Assembly (NCBI RefSeq): GCF_009602435.1
Contig: NZ_VZDQ01000011.1
Coordinates: forward strand, 1-64,000
Length of the DNA stretch: 64,000 bases
Source of the DNA: Sediminibacillus terrae
GTDB taxonomy: Bacteria > Bacillota > Bacilli > Bacillales > Amphibacillaceae
Reading direction: 5' to 3'
Shown: one piece after another, positions 30,120-37,679 of the stretch
How positions within the stretch are numbered: the stretch's first letter is position 1
How the letters are laid out: every line of letters starts with the position of its first letter
Notes under the pieces: generated by a model
Seen by the model: only the letters and a program-made list of their open reading frames with translations
Told to the model about the DNA's origin: nothing
Database searches by the model: none
Program-made: the position numbers and the translations under genes

Positions 30120-30858
30120 ACTTTTGGATAAACATTTGTGTCCAATAGTTGCCATCGGAATCGAATCCGACGCCAATATGGGTCAGTTCTCCATTGAGGA
30201 TATTTTTCCGATGACCCGGACTGTCCATCCATGCTTGCACCACAGCCTCGGCTGATTGTTGTCCTGAAGCAATGTTTTCTGCTGCTGATCGATATTCAAT
30301 ATTGTATTGCTGCATCATATCGAATGGAGAGCCATATGTCGGTGAAGTATGCGAAAAGTAGTTGTTCTCGGACATATCTTCCGATTTTTCCTGTGCCACT
30401 TCCGTTAAATCCGTATCGGCTTTCAGTTCTTGAAGTCCATTGTTACGTCTCTCGACATTCGTTAACCGGATGACTTCCCGTTGCACGTCACCGATATTCG
30501 CATCATTGTTCGTTTCACCTGTCCGACGGTCTGTTTGCTGGTTGTTTTGCCGATTATCCGATTGATCGTTTCCTTGGCTGAACTGCCTGAAATCCTGTTG
30601 GAAATTCTCGTTTTCCCGTCTTAACGGAGGGTTTTCCCTTAGATTGGGATACTGACCCTGTCCACCTGGGTTGAGGAAGAACTGACCATTGTCGTTTTCG
30701 TTATCAGGGTTTCCGGTATTCTGCCCTCCACCATGAAAACCGACTTGGCGAAATCCTTCATCATTATTCGGATCTTGTGCTTCCTGGTTGTTCGTATTAC
30801 ATCCAGTTAAACCACTTAACACAACGGCCGCTGCAACAGTAACAAACGCTTTTTTCAT
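30118..30858 (-). CDS. CAP/SCP-domain lipoprotein (YkwD-like)
   Basis: A 246-residue surface lipoprotein. The signal peptide ends in LTGC (lipid Cys near residue 20). An Asn/Gln/Asp-rich linker covers about residues 22-125, and the C-terminal CAP domain has LTNVERRNNGL, FSHTSPTYGSPFDMM, SAAENIASGQ and the SPGHRKNILN signature. Such spore and cell-surface CAP proteins have no firmly known activity. ATG 30858 follows GGAGG; a 28-codon upstream extension is rejected. It converges on the BCCT gene and shares its terminator. Confidence 0.9.
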   Translation of the reverse strand: MKKAFVTVAAAVVLSGLTGCNTNNQEAQDPNNDEGFRQVGFHGGGQNTGNPDNENDNGQFFLNPGGQGQYPNLRENPPLRRENENFQQDFRQFSQGNDQSDNRQNNQQTDRRTGETNNDANIGDVQREVIRLTNVERRNNGLQELKADTDLTEVAQEKSEDMSENNYFSHTSPTYGSPFDMMQQYNIEYRSAAENIASGQQSAEAVVQAWMDSPGHRKNILNGELTHIGVGFDSDGNYWTQMFIQK

Positions 30859-30931
30859 CAGTTGACCTCCATTGTAATAGACTGTGGCCTGTTTACTATT
30901 TGCCAACCAATAATTAATATACATACGGAAG

Positions 30932-31111
30932 TTACAGTCCATACTTTTCCTTGGCAGCCTCTCTGTTTATTCGTATAACACCTAATTGTTCTTCTCCTGA
31001 GTACTCTCTATTTTTCTCCCTTTCATTCTTCAGGTTCGCAATTCCAATAATTTTCTTAGCATCGGCTTCTGTATGTCCAGCTATACAGTGCAGCGCCTTT
31101 TCAAATCGAAC
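30932..31111 (-). pseudogene. Small conserved-looking ORF without a usual start codon
   Basis: A frame ending in TAA at 30932 reads ...VRFEKALHCIAGHTEADAKK... through to ...NREAAKEKYGL, clearly coding-like (about 59 residues). The frame is open back to 31150, but has no ATG, GTG or TTG. A strong GGGGGAGG lies just before the first plausible residues, as if the start codon had been lost by mutation or a sequencing error. It sits upstream of the CAP lipoprotein gene on the same strand. Confidence 0.5.
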
Positions 31112-31155
31112 ACCTCCCCCGCCACATAGAAAGGAATCTTCACCCTCTACCTAAA

Positions 31156-31196
31156 TAAAAAACGCCTTTGCAAGAAAAAAATCCTTGCAAAGACGC
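31156..31196 (-). terminator. Terminator of fabI
   Basis: A GGCGTCTTTGCAAG / CTTGCAAAGGCG stem read on the minus strand, followed by TTTTTT, 11 bases after the fabI stop. Confidence 0.9.
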
Positions 31197-31206
31197 CAAT
31201 TGGCAT

Positions 31207-31986
31207 TTAGGCCATTATGTTATACCCGGCATCCACATGGACAGTTTCGCCAGTCACACCTCTCGAAAGCGGGCTCATCATAACTGCCGCCATATCTCCC
31301 ACTTCTTCTTGTGTCACATTTCGTTTTAGGGGTGCTCTGGATTCGATGTCATGAAGCATTTCGTTAAACCCAGGAATCCCTTTAGCCGCGAGTGTCCTTA
31401 TCGGACCAGCTGATATCGTGTTGACCCGGATGCCGTCTACTCCCAAATCTAACGCCAAGTATCGGACAGAGGATTCCAGAGCCGCTTTGGCGACCCCCAT
31501 TACTTTATATCCTTCGAGTGTCCTTTCCCCGCCCAAGGCGCTCATCGTAATAATCGAGCCGCCATTGGTCATATAAGGCTTGGCTTCCCTGGCCACAGCA
31601 ATCAACGAATAAGCGCTGGTATCCTGTGCAAAAGCATATCCACTGCGGGAGGTTTCTACAAATGGTCCTTTTAAATCTTCTCCATGCGCAAAGGCAATCG
31701 AATGAACGATCCCGTCGATCCTGCCGGCCTTCCCATGGATGGCGGCGAATGCGTCTTTTATACTTTCGTCCTCATTAATGTCACAAACAGCTACATGTTC
31801 AGCAGTAACTTCGCTCTTTTCCAAAAGCTTGATCAATTTTTGGTATGAACGCTCTTTACGGTATGTAAATGTCAATTTTGCCCCGGCCTTAGCCAATGAC
31901 TTAGCGACTCCCCAGGCAAGACTGCGTTCATTGGCCACACCCATAACCACAATATGTTTGTCTTTCAACTGTAAAATGTCTTCCAT
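31207..31986 (-). CDS. fabI: Enoyl-[acyl-carrier-protein] reductase (NADH)
   Basis: A 259-residue SDR-family enzyme catalysing the last reduction of fatty acid elongation. It has an N-terminal nucleotide site (GVANERSLAWGVAKSLAKAG), catalytic Tyr and Lys in GYKVMGVAKAALE, and RVNTISAGPIRTLA. It is the target class of triclosan. ATG 31986 is used since GGAGG lies 5 bases upstream; four further codons upstream are not needed. Single gene with its own terminator. Confidence 0.96.
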   Translation of the reverse strand: MEDILQLKDKHIVVMGVANERSLAWGVAKSLAKAGAKLTFTYRKERSYQKLIKLLEKSEVTAEHVAVCDINEDESIKDAFAAIHGKAGRIDGIVHSIAFAHGEDLKGPFVETSRSGYAFAQDTSAYSLIAVAREAKPYMTNGGSIITMSALGGERTLEGYKVMGVAKAALESSVRYLALDLGVDGIRVNTISAGPIRTLAAKGIPGFNEMLHDIESRAPLKRNVTQEEVGDMAAVMMSPLSRGVTGETVHVDAGYNIMA

Positions 31987-32364
31987 AGTATCCTCCATTA
32001 AGTAGTTTCCGTTTTATCATAACAAATTTCACCCAAAAAAGGACAGTCCCCGCCTATAAGCATGCAGCAATTTTTTTCTACTGTATTCCCCCCCTATCTC
32101 TGGAAGAAGCAACTCCTGCAATCAAGCAAATCTGTACCCTCCAGTTTCGGCAGTTCGAACTGACAAACAGCCGGAAAACATAGAAAAATCCAGATTATAA
32201 TCGGAGTGGAATATCAAAAGAGGAACATCCGGATTTTTCGCAGTCCTTCTTAACGACTTGTTAATGAATGTCAGCTTACTGCATCGACCAAAAGACTGCA
32301 CAGTATTCATTTCCCACTCTTTCCTTTAAAATGAGGAAAGATACGATTGGAGGTATTCCGCCTT
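31987..32364. other. Divergent intergenic region with an inverted repeat
   Basis: 378 bp between fabI and a GNAT gene. GAAAAATCC...GAT near 32184 pairs with ATCCGGATTTTTC ending near 32243, a possible hairpin. No gene seen. Confidence 0.4.
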
Positions 32365-32850
32365 ATGTTGATTAGAAATGCAGAACAAACAGATATCCCT
32401 TCCTTGCTGGCCATATATAACCACGCAATTGAACATACGACTGCTACATTTGATTTGAAAAAACAAACGATCGAGCAACGGAAAAAATGGTTCTCCAAAT
32501 ACGGGGACAGATACCCGCTGTTAGTCGCCGAAGATGATGGAAAAATCACTGGTTACAGCTGTTTAAGTGCCTATCGGGACAAACCAGCATATCAATGGAC
32601 CTGCGAACTTTCCGTTTATGTAGATCCCGGCAGTCAAGGAAAAGGAATTGGGAAATGGCTAATGGAGGCTGTTCTTGAGAAAGCAAAAACCCTCGGTTAT
32701 CATTCAGTGATCAGTGGGATAACCGCCGGAAATCAAGCTAGTATTAAGCTGCATGAACAGTTCCACTTCGAATTCATCGGCAGTTTCAGGGAGGTCGGCT
32801 ACAAATTCGAAAATTGGCAAGACGTATGGTTTTACCAGTTGATGTTATAA
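32365..32850 (+). CDS. GNAT acetyltransferase, phosphinothricin acetyltransferase-like
   Basis: 161 residues, cytoplasmic. IRNAEQTDIPSLLAIYNHAIEHTTATFD and WTCELSVYVDPGSQGKGIGKWLM (acetyl-CoA P-loop QGKGIGK) match the Pat/YwnH subgroup, which N-acetylates methionine sulfone, sulfoximine or phosphinothricin-like amino acids. Substrate inferred. ATG 32365 lies 11 bases after TTGGAGG. Confidence 0.85.
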   Translation: MLIRNAEQTDIPSLLAIYNHAIEHTTATFDLKKQTIEQRKKWFSKYGDRYPLLVAEDDGKITGYSCLSAYRDKPAYQWTCELSVYVDPGSQGKGIGKWLMEAVLEKAKTLGYHSVISGITAGNQASIKLHEQFHFEFIGSFREVGYKFENWQDVWFYQLML

Positions 32851-32868
32851 CAGCAGATCCTCCTCTCC

Positions 32869-33312
32869 CTATTCACCCAGCCGCTTATACATTAAGCGGT
32901 GGGGGCCGATTGGCTCGATATCAAAAATCCCCCCTTCTGAATCCATCCCCATTTTCCGATAATAATCACTGACACTTGTACGGGCATTGCACCACCACAG
33001 TGAGGCCTTCTTCTCCGACATTATTGCTTCCCCCCTTTGAATCAAAGCACTTCCTGCTTTTTGTTTACGATATGCCTCCAAGGTCGCCATCCCACGTAAC
33101 CTGAACTGCCTTGATTCTGTAAACGCCCGATGATTTTCCTGGTAAAAAGAAGCAACGCTGATCAACTTCCCGTCTACATAAGCCCCTAAATGGAAAGCAT
33201 TCCGCTCAAAGTCGTTCGGATACAAACATTCTTGTATTGTTTGGTTCGGCCTTAAAATCCGATGACGTAATGAGTATGTACTCTCCGGTTCGATTTGTTT
33301 TACTTGTATCAT
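32869..33312 (-). CDS. GNAT family acetyltransferase
   Basis: 147 residues with the GNAT core: GAYVDGKLISVASFYQE strand, RLRGMATLEAYRKQKAGSAL acetyl-CoA loop, and the C-terminal FDIEPIGPHRLMYKRL. Resembles YitI/ElaA-type N-acetyltransferases; substrate unknown. It faces the Pat-like gene (convergent, 18-base gap). Confidence 0.8.
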   Translation of the reverse strand: MIQVKQIEPESTYSLRHRILRPNQTIQECLYPNDFERNAFHLGAYVDGKLISVASFYQENHRAFTESRQFRLRGMATLEAYRKQKAGSALIQRGEAIMSEKKASLWWCNARTSVSDYYRKMGMDSEGGIFDIEPIGPHRLMYKRLGE

Positions 33313-33462
33313 CTGCCATCACCCTTCCTGAATGCAAAATTATTTGTTCGACGATTTATTATTTCGCTGTGAGGGGAATTATTCCTGCTATTTTTCCCGC
33401 CCAAGCATTATTGCTGAAAAATATGGAAAGCTAATCAAAAATACAGGAGGTAACAGTCATAT

Positions 33463-34248
33463 ATGAATAAAACGAATATCGTATTTCTGACTGCAATTTT
33501 TTACTGGTTTTGCGCTCTTCCGCATCCCGCGGGAGCTTTATCGGTCGAACCTGCAGACGACCAATCCGACACTGGAAGTATTATCATTGGGTCAAAAGTA
33601 ATTCAGGAAAAAACTGATTTTGTCACCATCGACTTAAACGTACCTATCGTGAATGGCCTTTCCGATAGAAAATTCGAAAAGCAGCTGAATAATAAAATCA
33701 AAAAACAAGCACTGGAAGCAAAGAAAGAGATCATTGTTCAGGCAAAACAGGCTCAAAAGAATGCCGACCAGGAAAACAGGCCTTTTAATCCCTATGAATT
33801 GAAAATCGACTACAATCTTAAGAATACTGATCAGATTTTGTCTTTCACCGTGTCTACCTACACCTATACAGGCGGTGCACATGGGATTACAGTAACCGAT
33901 TACTATAATATCGACCTGAACGATAATCAGCAGTTAATTCTTTCTGATCTTTTCCATGAAAACAGCGACTACGCAGAAATGATCAATCAGGAAATTCATC
34001 GGCAAATCAAGGAGCAAGAAAAAGCTGGGGAAGGAAGCTATTTCCACCCTGACGATCCATTTACAGGAGCGAGCGCTTTTCAAAGCATTACTAGTGACCA
34101 ATCTTTTTATATCGAAGATGGGGATTTGGTTATCGCCTTCGGGCAGTACGAAATTGCGCCTGGTTATATGGGGGAACCCACCTTTCCTATAACCCTTTCG
34201 ACGCTGAAGGAGCAACTCAAAGAACAGTATCAGCCGCTTATAACATGA
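33463..34248 (+). CDS. Exported DUF3298/DUF4163 (RsiV-like) protein
   Basis: 261 residues. A signal peptide (about 1-25, ending AGALS) is followed by a DUF4163-like N-terminal part (residues 40-120) and a DUF3298 domain with TYTYTGGAHGITVTDYYNID. The same ectodomain occurs in the anti-sigma factor RsiV, where it binds lysozyme, and in the PdaC deacetylase. Here it has no transmembrane anti-sigma part, so it is a free or wall-associated protein of unknown role. AGGAGG precedes the ATG. Confidence 0.8.
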   Translation: MNKTNIVFLTAIFYWFCALPHPAGALSVEPADDQSDTGSIIIGSKVIQEKTDFVTIDLNVPIVNGLSDRKFEKQLNNKIKKQALEAKKEIIVQAKQAQKNADQENRPFNPYELKIDYNLKNTDQILSFTVSTYTYTGGAHGITVTDYYNIDLNDNQQLILSDLFHENSDYAEMINQEIHRQIKEQEKAGEGSYFHPDDPFTGASAFQSITSDQSFYIEDGDLVIAFGQYEIAPGYMGEPTFPITLSTLKEQLKEQYQPLIT

Positions 34249-34340
34249 AGGTAATGGTATTGAACAGTACACGCTCCAAAGACATGCTTCCAAATCATTA
34301 TTTGCCAACTCAAAAAAGCAGGCAGTGAAAATCAAACCAA

Positions 34341-34387
34341 AAACCGGACGAGTTCGAATCCTTAAGATTTGAATACCGTCCGGCTTT
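34341..34387 (+). terminator. Terminator of the DUF3298 gene
   Basis: An imperfect long stem with outer AAACCGGACG / CGTCCGGCTTT, followed by TGTTTT. Confidence 0.6.
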
Positions 34388-34560
34388 GTTTTAGGCATTA
34401 TTCCTTTTCCACTTGAACAATGGATAAACACCTTCCTCCATTCTTCTTACAATTAAATCATGAAACAGAGCTAAAAAAGATTGAATCGTATGAAAAGTTA
34501 GGATAACATTGACCACAACTTTCTCCTATATTAGGAACTTGTAAAAGAGGTGGACTGAAA

Positions 34561-35130
34561 ATGAGATTTCCGGAGTTTGAAACAGAAAGACTGAAATTGG
34601 TGGAAATAAACAAGCAGTATGCGGCGAGTTTTTTTAGCATCATGTCTGATGATCGAGTAACGAAATATTATGGTATGAACAGCCTGGTGAACATGGAACA
34701 AGCAGAGGAAATGATCTACTCATTGCATGAAACATTTAAGAGCGGACGCGGCATTCGCTGGGGCCTGCTTCTAAAAGAAAGCAACAGTTTTATAGGGAGT
34801 GCCGGGCTGAATAATCTAAGCACCTATAGTAAAAAAGCTGAAATCGGTTATGAGATCCATCCTGATTTTTGGAGAATGGGGTATACAACCGAAGCAATCA
34901 ACAAGATAATGGAATACAGTTTTGAAAAGCTCGGGTTATACCGGCTTGGCGCGGTTACTTTCCCGCAAAATCATGCTTCCAATCAATTGCTTCGCAATAG
35001 GGGATTCACGGAAGAGGGCACTTTGAGAGGATACTTGTATCAGAACAAGCAATCCCATGATGCGTTGGTTTTTTCTCTGTTGCAGCCTGAGTGGAAACAT
35101 AAAGCAGAAAATGATAATACCTTCAAATAG
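34561..35130 (+). CDS. GNAT acetyltransferase, RimJ/RimL type
   Basis: 189 residues. FETERLKLVEINKQYAASFF, IGSAGLNNLSTYSKKAEIGYEIHPDFWRMG and the acetyl-CoA site ending ...YTTEAINKIMEY match the ribosomal-protein or aminoacyl-N-acetyltransferase group (Acetyltransf_3). The substrate may be a protein N-terminus or an antibiotic-like amine; not decidable here. AGAGGTGG precedes the ATG. Confidence 0.85.
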   Translation: MRFPEFETERLKLVEINKQYAASFFSIMSDDRVTKYYGMNSLVNMEQAEEMIYSLHETFKSGRGIRWGLLLKESNSFIGSAGLNNLSTYSKKAEIGYEIHPDFWRMGYTTEAINKIMEYSFEKLGLYRLGAVTFPQNHASNQLLRNRGFTEEGTLRGYLYQNKQSHDALVFSLLQPEWKHKAENDNTFK

Positions 35131-35159
35131 GAAATAGTGTTCGGAGTATATAATTCTTT

Positions 35160-35369
35160 CTAAAATATCAAAAGCCACCATATAAAGATACCGATGAAAA
35201 CCGCCGTTCCGATTGCGGCGTTTTTAACAGCATAAGGTATTTGATAAGGGAGATAATGAAGCGGAACTCCCACCAGCAATGCTGCCGTCAGCATAAACAA
35301 TACTACGTATAAAAGCATACCTAAAAAGTTGTCGACCGGGAACTTCATCGTTTCGATTATGTATGTCAT
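35160..35369 (-). CDS. Small membrane protein, two predicted helices
   Basis: 69 residues; hydrophobic segments at about 15-37 and 47-69 separated by a short basic/polar loop. GGTGGAGAG lies directly before the ATG. No family recognised. Confidence 0.6.
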   Translation of the reverse strand: MTYIIETMKFPVDNFLGMLLYVVLFMLTAALLVGVPLHYLPYQIPYAVKNAAIGTAVFIGIFIWWLLIF

Positions 35370-35465
35370 CTCTCCACCTGCTTTGTCGTTTTCTACTGTT
35401 GATTCCCAATCATATATATTCCATGCCGGTCAGAAAAATCCTGCCCCAAAATCCAGAAAATCCAG

Positions 35466-35588
35466 TTATACAATTCTGGTCCAGTCACCGTTCGGTTTTT
35501 CCAAAAGATTTATGATATGTTCCAGCCTTGTTTCTCCATATATGGCAGGCTATACCACTCCGGAAAGATAATTCGCATGCCGCAGCAA
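35466..35588 (-). pseudogene. Possible small gene interrupted by a TAG
   Basis: A frame from TTG 35588 reads LLRHANYLSGVV, then TAG (35550-35552), then PAIYGETRLEHIINLLEKPN... to TAA at 35466. Both halves look coding-like. No SD is seen. It may be a decayed fragment. The rest of 35370-35640 holds nothing else recognisable. Confidence 0.25.
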
Positions 35589-35640
35589 TACGACGACGGG
35601 ATTAAAGGAAGTTTAACGGAAGATGTGGCCATATATCAAA

Positions 35641-35673
35641 AAACCGAACGAATTCAATGAATTCGTTCGGTTT
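35641..35673 (-). terminator. Terminator downstream of selA
   Basis: A 15-bp perfect stem (AAACCGAACGAATTC and its complement, 3-base loop) with TTTTTT on the minus strand. It lies 168 bases after the selA stop; the interval has no supported gene. Confidence 0.85.
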
Positions 35674-35840
35674 CTACATAAGCCGCAAGCTTTTCAGCTA
35701 CTATTCAAATATTCTCGACCCGCACCTTCACGACCTTCACTCCCATTTTTCCTGCAAGAAACAGCCGAATGGCGGCGGCCATTAAGATTGAAGAGCTGAT
35801 GTGGAAGCGAATCGTTTTAGAAGAACAACGTCTTGTCCAG

Positions 35841-37256
35841 TCAGTTTTCTTTCTTGAATAAACGGACCATCTGGCCATAGAGAGTTTGCATGTCATCCTC
35901 TGAGATGGTTCTTAAATCAAGTAACACTTTCTCCCCTTTAATCCGTGGGATAATAGCCGGATTTCCCAATCGCAAGCTATCTGCCAAACGTTGTGCGGTC
36001 AGTCCAGGAAGGGTAATTGCCACCACATAAGTAGGCAACTCGACTGCCGGCATCGTACCTCCGCCGATTTGCGAGACATCTTCCATCAATTCGAAATGCA
36101 GGTGCGGAAGTTCGTCCGTCATTCTCGTGATTAGCGTTTCAGCTTGCTTTTGGATGGTTTCCGGACTTCTCACAATATCCCGGACTGTGGGCAACTGTTC
36201 TGCCGCAGTTCCAGTTATATAAGCACGCAAGGTTTTTTCCAAACCGGCAAATGTCATTTTATCGACACGGAGAACACGGGCGAGCTGATGTTTTTTCAAT
36301 TGTTGGATGAATTTCCGTTTTCCAGCTATGATGCCAGCCTGCGGACCACCCAGCAGTTTATCCCCGCTGAAGGATACTAAATCAGCGCCATCCTTGATGA
36401 CCTCTCTGACTATCGGCTCGTCTCCAATCCCCTCTGCTTTAAAATCATATAGCGCGCCGCTTCCCAAATCCTCATAAAAAATGATATCCGGATAACGGCT
36501 TTTCCACTCTGCCAATTTTTTGGTACCAACAGACTCTGTGAAACCCACTGTTTTAAAGTTACTGGTATGAACTTTTAAGACCATTCTTGTTTCCTCATCC
36601 ACCGCCTGTTGATAATCGTATAGGTGGGTTTTATTCGTCGTGCCGACTTCTACCAAGTTCGCTCCACTTTCTTCCATGATGGACGAGACTCGGAAAGATC
36701 CTCCGATTTCGACTAGTTGCCCCCGTGAAACTATCACATTTTTCTCTTTTGCCAATGCCCGCAAGACGAGGAAGACAGCTGCTGCGTTATTGTTTACCAC
36801 CATTGCCGCCTCCGCTCCCGTCAGCTTCACGAGTAAATCCTCGAGAATATCATGACGCGAACCTCTGTTCCCGGATTCAATATCATACTCTAAATTGGAA
36901 TATCCAGCTGACACCTGCTCCATATGACGAATGGCTTCCGCACTAAGCCGTGCTCTGCCGAGGTTAGTGTGCAAAACCGTTCCCGTTGCATTGATCACCG
37001 GACGCAGCCTCTCCTGTTGAAAGCGTTGCAGACGCTTTTCGATGTTTCGCCATATGTATTCGGTGAAATATTGTCCCCCAGTCTCTCCTGCAGGATTGAC
37101 ACCTTCGAGCAGTGCATTGCGCAATTCATGCAATGCGGACTTTATGTATCCAGTGACTTCCTCTTCGGGAATGCCGTATTGCTCTGAAAGGTGGCGGAAT
37201 TTCGGGTGCTGCTGAAATTCATGGACAGGCGGTAGCTCCCGCAGCAAATGTTTCAT
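35841..37256 (-). CDS. selA: L-seryl-tRNA(Sec) selenium transferase
   Basis: A 471-residue PLP enzyme converting Ser-tRNA(Sec) to Sec-tRNA(Sec) with selenophosphate. Seen: the N-terminal domain LLRELPPVHEFQQHP, RPVINATGTVLHTNLGRA, and the PLP lysine in SFSGDKLLGGPQAG. ATG 37256 is chosen since GGAGG lies 8 bases upstream. It is the last gene of the leftward selB - selW-like - selA group; a terminator between the SelW-like gene and selA suggests selA also has its own promoter or depends on read-through. Confidence 0.95.
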   Translation of the reverse strand: MKHLLRELPPVHEFQQHPKFRHLSEQYGIPEEEVTGYIKSALHELRNALLEGVNPAGETGGQYFTEYIWRNIEKRLQRFQQERLRPVINATGTVLHTNLGRARLSAEAIRHMEQVSAGYSNLEYDIESGNRGSRHDILEDLLVKLTGAEAAMVVNNNAAAVFLVLRALAKEKNVIVSRGQLVEIGGSFRVSSIMEESGANLVEVGTTNKTHLYDYQQAVDEETRMVLKVHTSNFKTVGFTESVGTKKLAEWKSRYPDIIFYEDLGSGALYDFKAEGIGDEPIVREVIKDGADLVSFSGDKLLGGPQAGIIAGKRKFIQQLKKHQLARVLRVDKMTFAGLEKTLRAYITGTAAEQLPTVRDIVRSPETIQKQAETLITRMTDELPHLHFELMEDVSQIGGGTMPAVELPTYVVAITLPGLTAQRLADSLRLGNPAIIPRIKGEKVLLDLRTISEDDMQTLYGQMVRLFKKEN

Positions 37257-37350
37257 TTCATTTTCCTCCATTTACCCTAACTTATACTCTACTTTCATTA
37301 TAGCCTGAAAATTGGACTTGAACCTATCAATTCGATGATGGATACCCAGT

Positions 37351-37392
37351 CAAATAAAATAAGAGCCGCAGTATCGACGACTCTCTTATCTT
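37351..37392 (-). terminator. Terminator after the SelW-like gene
   Basis: ATAAGAG...CTCTTAT hairpin read on the minus strand and followed by TTTATTT, directly after the SelW-like stop. Confidence 0.6.
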
Positions 37393-37393
37393 A

Positions 37394-37630
37394 TTATAAA
37401 TGATCCATTTTATCGACAATCGCTTTCCATTCGGGGTAAGCTCCTGTTTCTAATTTTGAATAAAGCAGCTTGCCATTCACGGAAATTTCAAACGCCCCTC
37501 CCGAGCTGGGTACCAAATGAAGGGATGCAATCGATGACCGATAATGAGTAAATAACTGTTCCGCAAATCTTGCGGCTTTTGGTGCATAGTTTCATTGCAT
37601 GCAGAACTCTATCGATACCTCGTATCTCAT
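37394..37630 (-). CDS. SelW/Rdx-family selenoprotein with CxxU motif
   Basis: 78 residues when the in-frame TGA (37592-37594) is read as selenocysteine. It starts MRYEVSIEFCMQUNYAPKAA, with Cys10-x-x-Sec13, and continues ASLHLVPSSGGAFEISVNGK and ETGAYPEWKAIVDKM. The CxxU/C motif after the first beta strand and the SGGxFEI-NG segment define the Rdx (SelW/SelT/SelH) thioredoxin-like fold, thought to act as a thiol oxidoreductase. GGAGG lies about 11 bases before the ATG. A perfect hairpin follows the UGA. It lies between selB and selA, which strongly supports Sec decoding. A normal gene call would split it at the TGA. Confidence 0.88.
37561..37575 (-). promoter_or_regulatory. Bacterial SECIS hairpin in the SelW-like mRNA
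   Basis: CCGCAA-GAT-TTGCGG on the minus strand: a 6-bp perfect stem with G as first loop base, 23 bases after the UGA. This fits bacterial SECIS geometry (small stem with loop G, roughly 16-37 bases downstream). Confidence 0.7.
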
Positions 37631-37679
37631 TCGTTTCTCTTCCTCCTCTTTACTTATTTGACTAAAGATATCCGACAAT

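Noticed and set aside
35820-35843. Reading the selA stop TGA as a selenocysteine codon
   Set aside because: The frame after it gives only about eight codons before TAA and no hairpin with SECIS geometry was seen; SelA is already full length.
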